A model generated the notes under the pieces. It was not told where the DNA came from, did not search any database, and was given only the letters and a program-made list of their open reading frames with translations. A stretch of DNA of 64,000 nt from NCBI RefSeq assembly GCF_027359395.1, contig NZ_CP114778.1, forward strand, positions 1,364,001 to 1,428,000. Direction: 5' to 3'. Positions within the stretch are counted from its first letter, which is position 1, and the number at the start of each line of letters is the position of its first letter. A program made the position numbers and the translations under genes. This DNA is from Prochlorococcus marinus str. MIT 1013 (GTDB taxonomy: Bacteria; Cyanobacteriota; Cyanobacteriia; PCC-6307; Cyanobiaceae). Below are positions 1 to 9,358 of the stretch, in pieces.

Positions 1-767
1 TTGGAACAATGGGGGTTTATGGATATGGGTCTCATAGAGGTGCGACCATTCCAGAAGGTTACTTAAAGGTGGAAGTGCCTCAACCGGATGGCAGTCGTTT
101 TGAAGAAGAAATCCTTCATCCAGCAAGTCCTGGAAGCGTTTATCACATGACAAAGACGCTTGATCAATTGCTCTTTCTTTACTACAACAAAAACGACCAG
201 ATAAGAATCACTGATCTTCATCAAGGAATTGTATGGGGAACAAATACTGATGTCACAAGCCGTGATCCAAGACTGACTAATCGATTTGACTATGATGGTG
301 ATTACGGAACAGTATTAAATCGATTTTTAATGCAGGCTGCTATTGGATATCCACTAACAGTTCATGGTACTGGTGGTCAAACGAGAGCTTTTATTCATAT
401 TCAAGATTCAGTAAAATGTGTTCAACTGGCACTGGAAAACCCTCCAGAAAAAGGTGAAAGGGTAAAAATTTTCAACCAAATGACTGAAAGTCACCAAGTC
501 GGAGAATTAGCTAAAAAAGTAGCCTCTCTCACTGGAGCAAAAATTAATTATCTTCCAAACCCAAGAAACGAAGCAGTAGAAAATGATCTAATAGTAGATA
601 ATCGATGTTTTATTGAACTTGGATTAGATCCCACAACTCTCGATAATGGACTTTTAGAAGAAGTTGTTAATGTCGCAAAAAAATTCTCCAATAGATGTGA
701 TTTAAACCGAATACCTTGTGTATCTGCATGGACATCAACCCAAGCAAAAGCAATCAATAAAACCTAA
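1..767 (+). CDS. sqdB: UDP-sulfoquinovose synthase, C-terminal part (cut by window start)
   Basis: Makes UDP-sulfoquinovose from UDP-glucose and sulfite, the first committed step of sulfolipid (SQDG) synthesis. The frame is open through base 1, so the true start lies upstream and roughly the first third, with the Rossmann NAD-binding motif, is missing. Visible is the SDR/epimerase YxxxK pair (YHMTK, about residue 45 of the visible part), followed by the DLHQGIVWGTNT stretch typical of SqdB. The next gene is the sulfolipid glycosyltransferase sqdX, 36 bp downstream on the same strand, which supports the assignment. The first ATG in view (base 9) is internal. Confidence 0.95.
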   Translation, partial: GTMGVYGYGSHRGATIPEGYLKVEVPQPDGSRFEEEILHPASPGSVYHMTKTLDQLLFLYYNKNDQIRITDLHQGIVWGTNTDVTSRDPRLTNRFDYDGDYGTVLNRFLMQAAIGYPLTVHGTGGQTRAFIHIQDSVKCVQLALENPPEKGERVKIFNQMTESHQVGELAKKVASLTGAKINYLPNPRNEAVENDLIVDNRCFIELGLDPTTLDNGLLEEVVNVAKKFSNRCDLNRIPCVSAWTSTQAKAINKT

Positions 768-803
768 ACCTAACTAGTACAAAATCTTGAAAATACACGC
801 TCA

Positions 804-1949
804 GTGAAAATAGCTTTCTTTACAGAAACTTTCCTACCCAAAGTCGATGGGATAGTCACTCGTCTAACTAAAACAATTCAGAATTTAGTTGAATCAGGCG
901 ATGACGTTACTGTTTTTTGTCCAGAAGGCTGTCCATCAAGCTATCTGGGTGCAAAAGTTATAGGTGTCCCAGCGATGCCATTACCCTTATATCCAGAACT
1001 CAAATTAGGGCTGCCTGGTCCAGGCGTTTCAGATGAATTAGAAAAGTTTAAACCTGATCTAATACATGTAGTTAATCCTGCTGTACTTGGATTAGGTGGT
1101 ATTTGGCTAGCTAAAACGAACAATATTCCCCTTATAGCCAGTTACCACACTCACTTACCTAAGTATCTAGAACACTATGGAATGGGGATGTTAGAGCCTC
1201 TTTTATGGGAGTTGTTAAAAGCTGCTCATAATCAAGCAACTCTTAATCTATGTACTTCCACTGCAATGGTGCAAGAACTTTCAGAAAAAGGAATTCAAAA
1301 TACCGCCTTATGGCAAAGAGGAGTTGATACAGATATTTTCAAGCCAGAACTAAGAGACGAACAAATGAGAAAGCGTCTTTTAGGAAAATATAGCGATAAA
1401 GGCTCTTTATTGATTTACGTTGGAAGACTCTCAGCAGAAAAACAAATTGAAAGAATTAAACCTGTACTTGAAGCACTGCCAAACACTCGACTAGCTCTTG
1501 TTGGAGATGGTCCATATAGACAACAATTAGAAAAAATTTTTCAAGGAACCTCAACTACCTTTGTGGGATATTTAAGTGGAAATGAATTAGCAAGTGCTTA
1601 TGCCTCTGGTGATGCTTTCCTTTTTCCCTCAAGTACAGAAACTTTGGGATTAGTTCTTTTAGAAGCAATGGCTGCTGGATGCCCAGTCGTAGGAGCAAAT
1701 AAAGGTGGAATACCAGATATCATTTCAGATGGAGAAAATGGATGTTTGTACAATCCTGATGGAGAAAATGATGGGGCTTTAAGTTTAATTCAAGCTACAA
1801 AAAAATTATTGGGCAACGAAGTAGAACGCATAGCGATGAGAAAAGCTGCTCGTTCAGAAGCTGAGAGATGGGGGTGGGCAGGTGCTACAAAACAATTAAA
1901 AAGTTATTACGAAGAAGTTCTAGACAAAAAACAAAATGTTGCTGCTTAG
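804..1949 (+). CDS. sqdX: SQDG synthase, family GT4 glycosyltransferase
   Basis: Transfers sulfoquinovose from UDP-sulfoquinovose to diacylglycerol, finishing sulfolipid SQDG for thylakoid membranes. The 381-residue protein has the two-domain GT-B layout. The N-terminal domain opens with KIAFFTETFLPKVDG, and the C-terminal donor domain carries the EX7E retaining-GT4 motif (E279 and E287, in ETLGLVLLE). The start is GTG at 804, because no ATG precedes the conserved opening. It follows sqdB with 36 bp between, almost certainly as an operon. The family also contains MgtA-type glucosyl/mannosyl transferases, but the sqdB neighbour makes SqdX the best call. Confidence 0.94.
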   Translation: MKIAFFTETFLPKVDGIVTRLTKTIQNLVESGDDVTVFCPEGCPSSYLGAKVIGVPAMPLPLYPELKLGLPGPGVSDELEKFKPDLIHVVNPAVLGLGGIWLAKTNNIPLIASYHTHLPKYLEHYGMGMLEPLLWELLKAAHNQATLNLCTSTAMVQELSEKGIQNTALWQRGVDTDIFKPELRDEQMRKRLLGKYSDKGSLLIYVGRLSAEKQIERIKPVLEALPNTRLALVGDGPYRQQLEKIFQGTSTTFVGYLSGNELASAYASGDAFLFPSSTETLGLVLLEAMAAGCPVVGANKGGIPDIISDGENGCLYNPDGENDGALSLIQATKKLLGNEVERIAMRKAARSEAERWGWAGATKQLKSYYEEVLDKKQNVAA

Positions 1950-1952
1950 TTT

Positions 1953-2213
1953 TTATGCCGCATGAGGCGGCGGAGTTGGGGAATCAAATGATTGCAAAGG
2001 TAATACCAAAGTTGCCCATCGAGAAAGTTTGGCTGGCCTTTGTTTCTTAGGCTGACGAACCCCAAATGGGACTCTAACTACATTAGTTCCAGCAACTTGT
2101 AAAAGTTCTCCTTTATTTAAAACAGATTCAAAGTAATTAGAAAAAGAAGGCAAGGATAAATCATCCTTTTTTTTCATTTGATCTAAAAGATCAAAAGATG
2201 TCTTTTTATTCAT
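1953..2213 (-). CDS. Hypothetical protein, small, cyanobacterial type
   Basis: An 86-residue protein starting MNKKTSFDLLDQMKKKDDLS. The frame stays open 21 codons further upstream, but those codons look like read-through, and the ATG at 2213 begins a sensible charged N-terminus. The middle (VLNKGELLQVAGTNVVRVPF) is reminiscent of a small beta-rich conserved segment. The tail is basic, then proline-rich (PTPPPHAA). It is convergent with sqdX, with only 3 bp between the stops. I do not recognise a family. Confidence 0.6.
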   Translation of the reverse strand: MNKKTSFDLLDQMKKKDDLSLPSFSNYFESVLNKGELLQVAGTNVVRVPFGVRQPKKQRPAKLSRWATLVLPLQSFDSPTPPPHAA

Positions 2214-2338
2214 TTGGTCCCCATAGAATTTAAAGCTACAGCAAAGATTAATAGAAAAAATTGCAAAGCAGCCCAAAGAAAACCAATAATTTAGTTTTCG
2301 CTTGAAATTTAACTAATAAAACAAGTTTTAACCAGTCT

Positions 2339-5245
2339 TCAAATAGAATTAATATCTTCTAAATCTTCAACTGAAGGACAAGTACATATCAAATTCCTGT
2401 CTCCGTAAGCATTATTAATACGTGAAACTGATGGCCAAAATTTATATTTTTCTTGATCAGGCAATGGATAAGCTGCTTCTTTACGAGAATAAGGTCTATC
2501 CCAATCATCTGATGTAACTGTTTTTAAAGTATGTGGAGATTGTTTTAAAGGATTATTAATAGGATCAATCTTTCCTAATTTTATTTGTTCAATTTCTTCG
2601 CGAATTCCAATCATAGCCTCACAAAAACGATCTAATTCAGACAAACTTTCACTTTCTGTTGGTTCAACCATCAAAGTTCCAGCAACAGGCCAACTAATTG
2701 TTGGTGCATGAAATCCATAATCCATCAATCTCTTGGCAACATCCTCAACTTCTATGCCTACCTGACTCTTTAAAGGTCGTAAATCTAATATGCATTCATG
2801 AGCTACCAAGCCATTGGGATCTTTAAATAAAACGGGAAAATAAGGATCAAGTCGTTTTGCTAAATAATTAGCAGAGAGGATTGCGATTGAACTTGCCTTG
2901 CGTAAACCATCTTTCCCCATCATTCGAATGTACATCCAACTGATCGGCAATATTCCAGCACTGCCAAATGGAGCTGCAGAGACTGCCGAAATAGCCTTTT
3001 CGCCTCCACACTTAACAATTGAATGTCCAGGAAGATAAGGAACCAAATGGCTGGCAACAGCTATGGGGCCTACGCCTGGGCCTCCACCTCCATGAGGAAT
3101 GGAAAAAGTTTTATGAAGATTCAAATGGCACACATCTATCCCATAAGATCCAGGCCTGCAAATACCTACTTGAGCATTCAGATTTGCACCATCCAAATAG
3201 ACTTGACCGCCCTCTTGATGAATGACTTGGCAAATTTCACGAATATTCGGCTCAAATACTCCATGAGTTGAAGGATAGGTAACCATCAATGCAGCCAAAT
3301 TCTTTGAATGAATCTTTGATTTATCTCTTAAATCTTCCAAATCAACATTGCCGTATTCATCACATTTGACAGAAACAACTTTAAAACCAGACATGACCGC
3401 GCTAGCTGGATTGGTACCGTGGGCACTTGTTGGAATCAAGCAAATATTTCTATGCCCTTCTCCAAGAGATTGATGCCACGAACGTATTACAAGCAAACCA
3501 GCAAATTCTCCTTGGGAACCTGCATTTGGCTGAAGGGAAACTCCCTGAAAACCAGTTAAAGCTGACAGCCAACTTTCAAGATCATTAATTATTTCATTGA
3601 ATCCAGCTAATTGAACATTTGGAGTAAAGGGATGAATAGAGGAAAACTCGCTCCATTCAATAGGCAAAAGTTCCGCAGCTGCATTCAATTTCATAGTGCA
3701 GCTGCCAAGAGGAATCATTCCTTGAACTAAAGAAAAATCTTTCGAAACTAAAAAATTTATGTATCTCATTAAATCAGTCTCACTCTGATATTTGTTAAAT
3801 ACCAATTGTTCAAGCCAAGGTTGATCTCGAAGTGGGATTCCTGTTAGTGAATAATTTTCATCCAGAAAAGTAGAAAGATTATTAACTTTTTTTCCTTTCA
3901 CTTTTGCAAGTATTTTATGTAATTTATCAATTTCTTCATCACAAGTTAATTCATCAAAAGTTACTCCAAAACCCTTGATATTTTGATTGTCTGAACCAAT
4001 AGGGAGAACTCTCAGGTTGTATCCTTCCTTAGAAGCAACCTTAATTACTTCTTTTGCTTCTGGACAATAAATATCAAGACTATCAAAACCTGAATATTTT
4101 TCTAAAGGATAATTTAAATGCGTGATAATAGATTCAAAACATGATCTGTATTTAACAATCTTTTTAGCGATTTCTTTAAGACCATTTGGACCATGATGTA
4201 CTGCATAAAAAGAAGAAAGAACAGCTAATAATACTTGAGCAGTGCAAATGTTACTTGTTGCTTTATCTCTTCGAATGTGTTGCTCTCTAGTCTGAAGGGC
4301 AAGCCTCAAAGCCTGATTACCTTCTACGTCAACTGATTGACCCACTATCCTTCCTGGTATTTGTCTTTTATATATTTCTTTAGTTGCAAAAAAAGCAGCA
4401 TGTGGTCCACCAAAAGCAATAGGAACACCAAATCTTTGCGCACTTCCAACTACAATATCTGCCCCAAATTCTCCCATAGGTTTAATCAAAACTTGAGCTA
4501 AGGGATCAATTGCAATAGTGACAATTGCATCAAATTTGTGTGCCTGATCGATTATTGAGGTTGGATCCCAAATGCGACCATTTTTTCCGGGTAACTGAAT
4601 AAGTATTCCGAAGACATGATTATCAATTTCAAAATTATTGTTATCAAAGATCTCAATTACAATTCCTAATGGTTCACATCGAGTTTTTAATACATCAAAA
4701 GTTTGAGGGAGAATTTCTTTATCTACTAAAAATTTATTAGCATTTTTATTTTTTCTAACAGCCAAACTTAAACTTATTGCCTCAGCTGCCGCAGTCGCTT
4801 CATCAAGTAAAGACGCATTTGATATGGGCAAACCTGTTAACTCACTGATTAAAGTCTGAAAATTAAATAAGGCTTCTAATCTGCCTTGAGATATTTCTGC
4901 TTGATAAGGAGTATAAGCTGTGTACCAATTGGGATTTTCTAGAACATTTCTTTGTACAACTGGTGGTATCTGAGTCGAATGATAACCCAGCCCAATCAGC
5001 GAACGATTTTCAATATTTTTCTTTGAGATTATTTTGATTTCTTTTAAGGCTTGATTTTGATCACATCCATCAGGTATAGATGCAACAAAATTTTCAGAAT
5101 CAAAAATTTCATTAGGAATTACAGAAGATATGAATTCTTCCGAAGTGTCAAAACCAAGATGTTTAAGCATTAAAGCTTCATCTTCGTTAGTTGGACCTAT
5201 ATGGCGAGACTTAAAAGTTAAATCCTTTAATTCTGCTTTTGACAT
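2339..5245 (-). CDS. gcvP: Glycine dehydrogenase (decarboxylating), glycine cleavage P-protein
   Basis: PLP enzyme that decarboxylates glycine and passes the aminomethyl group to the lipoyl arm of GcvH. In cyanobacteria it helps clear photorespiratory glycine and feeds one-carbon folate pools. It is the long single-chain form, about 968 residues from the ATG at 5245; an in-frame TTG 8 codons upstream is less likely. The PLP lysine lies in [18 protein letters not shown] (about K712 counted from that ATG). The N-terminal half opens with the typical [20 protein letters not shown]. It is transcribed after gcvH with a gap of about 100 bp. GcvT is encoded separately at 25203. Confidence 0.97.
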   Translation of the reverse strand: MSKAELKDLTFKSRHIGPTNEDEALMLKHLGFDTSEEFISSVIPNEIFDSENFVASIPDGCDQNQALKEIKIISKKNIENRSLIGLGYHSTQIPPVVQRNVLENPNWYTAYTPYQAEISQGRLEALFNFQTLISELTGLPISNASLLDEATAAAEAISLSLAVRKNKNANKFLVDKEILPQTFDVLKTRCEPLGIVIEIFDNNNFEIDNHVFGILIQLPGKNGRIWDPTSIIDQAHKFDAIVTIAIDPLAQVLIKPMGEFGADIVVGSAQRFGVPIAFGGPHAAFFATKEIYKRQIPGRIVGQSVDVEGNQALRLALQTREQHIRRDKATSNICTAQVLLAVLSSFYAVHHGPNGLKEIAKKIVKYRSCFESIITHLNYPLEKYSGFDSLDIYCPEAKEVIKVASKEGYNLRVLPIGSDNQNIKGFGVTFDELTCDEEIDKLHKILAKVKGKKVNNLSTFLDENYSLTGIPLRDQPWLEQLVFNKYQSETDLMRYINFLVSKDFSLVQGMIPLGSCTMKLNAAAELLPIEWSEFSSIHPFTPNVQLAGFNEIINDLESWLSALTGFQGVSLQPNAGSQGEFAGLLVIRSWHQSLGEGHRNICLIPTSAHGTNPASAVMSGFKVVSVKCDEYGNVDLEDLRDKSKIHSKNLAALMVTYPSTHGVFEPNIREICQVIHQEGGQVYLDGANLNAQVGICRPGSYGIDVCHLNLHKTFSIPHGGGGPGVGPIAVASHLVPYLPGHSIVKCGGEKAISAVSAAPFGSAGILPISWMYIRMMGKDGLRKASSIAILSANYLAKRLDPYFPVLFKDPNGLVAHECILDLRPLKSQVGIEVEDVAKRLMDYGFHAPTISWPVAGTLMVEPTESESLSELDRFCEAMIGIREEIEQIKLGKIDPINNPLKQSPHTLKTVTSDDWDRPYSRKEAAYPLPDQEKYKFWPSVSRINNAYGDRNLICTCPSVEDLEDINSI

Positions 5246-5346
5246 GAGCTTGTTCTCAAGCACAAGCAAATTAAATTATTGTAAGGAAGGCTAGTGTAGA
5301 GAAAAATTTCCAAATTTGTTGTAAGAAAAAATTATTCAGTTAAATT

Positions 5347-5733
5347 TTATGCAGCAATTTTCTTGGAATAAGTTTCAGAATCCATAAGCTCTTGTAATTG
5401 ATCGGGGTTATCAGGACGAATTATTAATAACCACCCCTCGCCATGAGGATCATTTTGAAGTTCCTCTGGGCTGGCCAAAATAGAATTGTTTCTATGGACA
5501 ATTTCTCCACTAACTGGAGCATACATATCCTCAACAGCCTTTACTGATTCTACTGAGCCAAAGCTCTCTCCTTTGACTATGGCAGTCCCCTCTTCTGGTA
5601 GATCAACAAAAACGATATCTCCTAACTGATCTACCGCAAATTCACTAATGCCAATTCGAACTAAAGCATCATCAGCAAACGCATATTCATGACTGTCAGC
5701 AAAACGAAAATGATCTGGGAAGGAAAAAGCCAT
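5347..5733 (-). CDS. gcvH: Glycine cleavage system H protein
   Basis: Lipoyl carrier protein that shuttles the aminomethyl intermediate between GcvP, GcvT and lipoamide dehydrogenase. It has 128 residues, the usual length. The lipoylation site is K65 in ESVKAVEDMYAPVSG. It sits between the upstream methionine gamma-lyase-family gene (21 bp away) and downstream gcvP, all on the minus strand, suggesting one transcript. Confidence 0.97.
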   Translation of the reverse strand: MAFSFPDHFRFADSHEYAFADDALVRIGISEFAVDQLGDIVFVDLPEEGTAIVKGESFGSVESVKAVEDMYAPVSGEIVHRNNSILASPEELQNDPHGEGWLLIIRPDNPDQLQELMDSETYSKKIAA

Positions 5734-5754
5734 TGCGTCAAAACGAAAAAACGC

Positions 5755-7020
5755 TTAACCATTCTGGGGCAATTTGATCAATCCTGCCTGAAATAAATTA
5801 GATAATGCATGAATTAAAGCAATTTTGACATGAGAGCGATGGGATCCTCCTTGAATAAATAGATCAAATGGAGACTTCATGGGGGCATCAGCTGAAAATT
5901 CACTAGTACTACCATCAACGAAAGTTCCTCCAGCCATTACCAAGTTATTTTCATACCCTGGCATTTGTGCAGGTACTGGATCGAGAAAAGATCCAATAGG
6001 TGATTTCTCCTGAAAAGACCTACAAATAATTTGTAAAATTTCTGGGTCGCCTATTCTTACTACTTGAATCAAATCAGTTCTAATAGAACCTGGGGTTGGC
6101 AACACTTGAAAGCCCAATTCGCTGAACGTTTTGGAAATAATTTCAGCACCAATCAAGGCCTCTGCAACCATTTGAGGCGCCAGAAAAAGTCCTTGTAAAA
6201 TAGTTCTATTCAAATCAAAAGTAATACCACCCTCAGATCCAATGCCTGGCGCAGTCAAGCGACAACATGCTTTGTCAACTAAACCAGCTTTTCCCGCAAT
6301 ATATCCACCAGTTGGAACGATAGTTCCACCTAAATTTTTTATTAAAGAACCTGCAATCAAATCTGCACCTACTGACGTTGGTTCCTTAGTTTCGACGAAT
6401 TCTCCATAGCAATTATCAACAAAACAAATACAATTAGGTTGAATCTTATGACATAAATAACAAATCTCTTGAATAACATCAATACTCAAAGATGGACGCC
6501 ATGTATAACCACAACTACGTTGTATAAAAATTAATTTCCTAGGTATATTTAAAGCTTTTTCTAAAGCTATAAAATCTATATTTCCATCATTTTTTAAAGA
6601 TACTTCTTCATAATTAATACCAAAATCAATCAAAGATCCTTGACCATTACCCCTTAATCCAATAACTTCTTCAAGAGATTCATAGGGCTTTCCAGTAACA
6701 GATAATAAATTATCCCCTGGTCTTAAGACTCCAAATAAAGATGATGTAATAGCATGCGTTCCACTTACAATTTGAAGCCTGACTGCTGCTTTTTCTGCTT
6801 CTAAAACATCTGCAAAAATTTTATCAATTACATCTCTCCCTAAATCCCCATGACCATATCCTGTTAAAGAGGAAAAATGTTGTACATTAAGATGAGAATC
6901 AGAAAAAGCTTTTAATACTTTTTCTAATTTATATGTTATACTATCAGTCTTTTCTTTAATAGTTAAACCTAATTTTTTTTCTATCTTATCAACAAAATTT
7001 TTTGCAGGATTTATGAACAT
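5755..7020 (-). CDS. Methionine gamma-lyase family protein (aluminium-resistance-like PLP enzyme)
   Basis: A 421-residue fold-type I PLP enzyme of the family often annotated as aluminium resistance protein or methionine gamma-lyase-like. Supporting stretches are the N-terminal SLTGYGHGDLGRDVIDKIFA, RLQIVSGTHAITSSLFGVLRPGD in the cofactor domain, and FVDNCYGEFVE followed by LIAGSLIKNLGGTIVPTGGY, where the lysine of LIKN is the expected Schiff-base residue. The substrate in cyanobacteria is not established. It is first in a minus-strand run with gcvH and gcvP, so a role in amino-acid or one-carbon metabolism is plausible but inferred. Confidence 0.85.
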   Translation of the reverse strand: MFINPAKNFVDKIEKKLGLTIKEKTDSITYKLEKVLKAFSDSHLNVQHFSSLTGYGHGDLGRDVIDKIFADVLEAEKAAVRLQIVSGTHAITSSLFGVLRPGDNLLSVTGKPYESLEEVIGLRGNGQGSLIDFGINYEEVSLKNDGNIDFIALEKALNIPRKLIFIQRSCGYTWRPSLSIDVIQEICYLCHKIQPNCICFVDNCYGEFVETKEPTSVGADLIAGSLIKNLGGTIVPTGGYIAGKAGLVDKACCRLTAPGIGSEGGITFDLNRTILQGLFLAPQMVAEALIGAEIISKTFSELGFQVLPTPGSIRTDLIQVVRIGDPEILQIICRSFQEKSPIGSFLDPVPAQMPGYENNLVMAGGTFVDGSTSEFSADAPMKSPFDLFIQGGSHRSHVKIALIHALSNLFQAGLIKLPQNG

Positions 7021-7057
7021 ATTAGTTTTTAATTAAGTATAAATAAGTTTCATAAGA

Positions 7058-7792
7058 TTAATCAGAAAAAATAATTTCTAATTTTTCTTGATCTTTAAGT
7101 AATAAACCTCTTTGGCGAAGATTTTCCAAAAAGTCATCTGCACCTTGCAAATTGTTTGTATTTAACAATTTATTTGTTGCGTGCAAATCTAACAATTCAC
7201 CATCAAGTTCCTCTGCTGTGTAATCTTTTAACCCAGCCATAACCGCTTCAAATCTGTCTCTTCGTTGTTTTTTACTTACGGGATAGGCTGACATGACTTG
7301 TTCTCTACAAATTCTCCATGACCTCCCTTTACATAAATAATCAGCCAAAGCAGCACTGAGAACAGGTGCCTCAGATTCCTCGATAAACCAATCAAAGGAG
7401 GCAGGTAAAGAAGCTAAACCAACAAAAATCTCAAAAAAGTCACCCGCAGAAAGTGGATGATTGTCATTTCCTTCAACAGCAATAGCTGATTCTTGAAGTG
7501 ATCTATGTAACTCAGGATGAACGCTCAGTATTTGACTTTCTATATTTTCTAACCCACGAGAAAGAACTTGATTGACTTTCCCTAAAGCAAAAAATACTTC
7601 AGGACTTGGAGATACAAGTTTTCCATTTCGTAGATTTGAGATTTGAGAGCTATGAACTCTACCTAGATCCAAACATTCTGCCAAAGCAGGAAGAACTTTA
7701 TGAGACCAGCCATTGCGCTCATGCCATACATGCACTAGATGAGCCATCGCCCTTCTACCTGCAGTCAGTTGGTCTCGAAAACTAGAGGTCAC
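7058..7792 (-). CDS. Hypothetical protein with HTH-like N-terminus
   Basis: A 244-residue protein that I do not recognise by name. Residues about 15-75 resemble a Cro/C1-type helix-turn-helix: after the LAECLDLGRVHSSQIS stretch comes SNLRNGKLVSPSPEVFFALGKVN, like a recognition helix followed by an age-of-repressor motif. The remainder is helical and acidic with no catalytic motif that I can see. It is divergent from desC over a 79-bp spacer that holds two palindromes, so it may be a transcription regulator acting there. That is inference. It lies 37 bp upstream of the methionine gamma-lyase-family gene, in the same direction. Confidence 0.75.
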   Translation of the reverse strand: MTSSFRDQLTAGRRAMAHLVHVWHERNGWSHKVLPALAECLDLGRVHSSQISNLRNGKLVSPSPEVFFALGKVNQVLSRGLENIESQILSVHPELHRSLQESAIAVEGNDNHPLSAGDFFEIFVGLASLPASFDWFIEESEAPVLSAALADYLCKGRSWRICREQVMSAYPVSKKQRRDRFEAVMAGLKDYTAEELDGELLDLHATNKLLNTNNLQGADDFLENLRQRGLLLKDQEKLEIIFSD

Positions 7793-7822
7793 AAATCACA
7801 TTCAAGATTAACAGATAGGCCT

Positions 7823-7838
7823 GATAAGGATCCTTATC
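7823..7838. promoter_or_regulatory. 16-bp perfect palindrome in divergent promoter, putative operator
   Basis: GATAAGGATCCTTATC is a perfect 8+8 inverted repeat in the 79-bp spacer between the HTH-like gene and desC. Its outer GATAA/TTATC arms resemble half of an iron-regulator (Fur) box, but the centre does not match. A second dyad abuts it directly. Operator function is inferred from symmetry and position. Confidence 0.5.
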
Positions 7839-7851
7839 GTATATTATATAC
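7839..7851. promoter_or_regulatory. 13-bp dyad (6-1-6) abutting the first palindrome; overlaps a likely -10
   Basis: GTATATTATATAC has perfect arms GTATAT/ATATAC around a single T. It has the form GTA-N7-TAC, one base shorter than the NtcA consensus GTA-N8-TAC, so I do not call it NtcA. The inner TATATT or TATTAT could serve as the desC -10 element, about 25 bp before the ATG at 7872. A protein bound to either palindrome would block or steer that promoter. Confidence 0.45.
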
Positions 7852-7871
7852 ATCATGTAAACGGATCACTA

Positions 7872-8801
7872 ATGGTTTCAAGTTTAATCGAGGCTTCGGC
7901 TCCATTAAAAAAACCAGTTGCTGCCGATAAAGCTATGGCTGCATCGAAGAAGCTCCAAGGGCATGTACCAAGACGGATTCATAACCAAAGGAAAAGAAAA
8001 AGATGGGGAACAGTTATATTCATGCTAACAATACATGCTCTGACTATATATACATTGCAAGCTCAATTTTGGAGCTGGATAGCATTTTCTGGATTTATTT
8101 TCCTGTATTGGGTAACTGCTTGCTTGGGAGTAACCACAGGATATCATCGCCTTCTTTCACATCGATCTTTTCAAGTTCCAAAATGGCTGGAAAGATTTTT
8201 TGCAACTTGTGGAGCATTAAGTTGCCAACATGGACCAATAGATTGGGTTGGTCTTCATAGGCATCATCATACTTTTTCCGATACTGAAGCTGATCATCAT
8301 GACAGCAACAAAGGATTTTGGTGGAGTCACATGGGATGGATGTTTGAAGACGTACCTGCCATGAAAGCAGTTCCAAGACTGTCTGGAGATCTAATCAAAG
8401 ATCCTTACTATCGCTTCTTAAATAAAAATTTTTTACTTTTGCAAATACCTTTAGGTGCAACTCTTTATTTAATTGGCCAATCAGCTGGTGTTGGAGGATG
8501 GGCAATGGTTCTATGGGGGATTCCTCTAAGACTGGTTTTTGTTTATCACATAACTTGGCTAGTTAATTCAGCAACTCATTGTTGGGGTACAACTGCATAT
8601 GAGAGTGGGGATAATTCAAAAAATAATAAATGGGTAGCTGCACTTACATTTGGTGAGGGGTGGCACAATAATCATCACGCTTTCCCTAATTCAGCTAAGC
8701 ATGGCCTTCAACGAAAACAAATAGATTTAACTTGGCAACACATACGTTTTTTAAAAGCAATTGGGCTAGCAAAAAAAATTAGACTCCCTATCGCATCGTA
8801 A
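7872..8801 (+). CDS. desC: Acyl-lipid delta-9 desaturase
   Basis: Membrane di-iron enzyme that puts the first double bond into lipid-bound acyl chains, controlling thylakoid fluidity in the cold. All three histidine boxes are present: HRLLSH at 92-97, HRHHH at 129-133 and HNNHH at 265-269. Hydrophobic pairs flank the boxes (about 48-90 and 185-225). The protein has 309 residues, normal for the family, with an extra basic N-terminus of about 40 residues before the first membrane segment. DesC is the best family member, though regiospecificity cannot be read from sequence alone. It is divergent from the HTH-like gene. Confidence 0.9.
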   Translation: MVSSLIEASAPLKKPVAADKAMAASKKLQGHVPRRIHNQRKRKRWGTVIFMLTIHALTIYTLQAQFWSWIAFSGFIFLYWVTACLGVTTGYHRLLSHRSFQVPKWLERFFATCGALSCQHGPIDWVGLHRHHHTFSDTEADHHDSNKGFWWSHMGWMFEDVPAMKAVPRLSGDLIKDPYYRFLNKNFLLLQIPLGATLYLIGQSAGVGGWAMVLWGIPLRLVFVYHITWLVNSATHCWGTTAYESGDNSKNNKWVAALTFGEGWHNNHHAFPNSAKHGLQRKQIDLTWQHIRFLKAIGLAKKIRLPIAS

Positions 8802-8842
8802 TATTATCAACAAGATTAAAAGTATTAACTCATTTTCGATCC

Positions 8843-9301
8843 ATGGCTAAGAGAGTTCAAGTTGTTCTAAATGAAGACATAAAAAGTCTCGGCAATGATG
8901 GTGATCTTGTTGAGGTCGCTCCTGGTTTTGCAAGAAACTTTTTATTACCCAACAAAAAAGCATTACCAGTAACTCCCACTGTTTTAAAACAAGTGGAACA
9001 CAGAAGAGCAAAACAAGCAGAAAAAGAAGCTGCTAAAAAGCAAGAAGCCATTGACTTCCAAACAGCTCTTACAACAATTGGAAGATTTACTGTCAAAAAG
9101 CAAGTAGGCGAAGATGGAGTCTTATTTGGAACAGTGACAAATGGTGATGTAGCAGAAGCTGTGAAAGAGGCTACTAAAAAAGATATAGATCGTAGAGACA
9201 TCTCTGTCCCTGAGATACATGGTGTTGGCAAATATAAAGTGCAAATCAAGCTTCACAACGAGGTAAATGCTGAGATAAACCTTGAAGTTGCAAGTTACTA
9301 A
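8843..9301 (+). CDS. rplI: 50S ribosomal protein L9
   Basis: Binds 23S rRNA at the base of the L1 stalk. The 152 residues open with [20 protein letters not shown], and the L9 signature follows in [19 protein letters not shown] long basic helix (about 50-75) connects to the C-terminal domain, as in all bacterial L9. dnaB follows 57 bp downstream; the rplI-dnaB pair is a common bacterial arrangement. Confidence 0.98.
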   Translation: MAKRVQVVLNEDIKSLGNDGDLVEVAPGFARNFLLPNKKALPVTPTVLKQVEHRRAKQAEKEAAKKQEAIDFQTALTTIGRFTVKKQVGEDGVLFGTVTNGDVAEAVKEATKKDIDRRDISVPEIHGVGKYKVQIKLHNEVNAEINLEVASY

Positions 9302-9358
9302 TAGTTGCAAATTTGTCTGAACAAGCCAAAGTAGGAGTCCTTGTCCAACAAGTAGTAA

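Noticed and set aside
2213-2300. Short hydrophobic minus-strand frame in another phase (GFLWAALQFFLLIFAVALNS, ending in a TGA that overlaps the ATG at 2213), resembling a tiny membrane subunit
   Set aside because: No ATG, GTG or TTG start exists in a sensible place after the preceding in-frame stop (only ATT), so I cannot support it as a gene.
7839-7851. NtcA site before desC (GTA-N7-TAC)
   Set aside because: Spacing is one base short of the consensus GTA-N8-TAC, so it is listed only as a dyad.
8857-9249. 130-codon antisense frame opposite rplI
   Set aside because: Long antisense frames are common opposite Lys-rich ribosomal protein genes; this one has no recognisable features.
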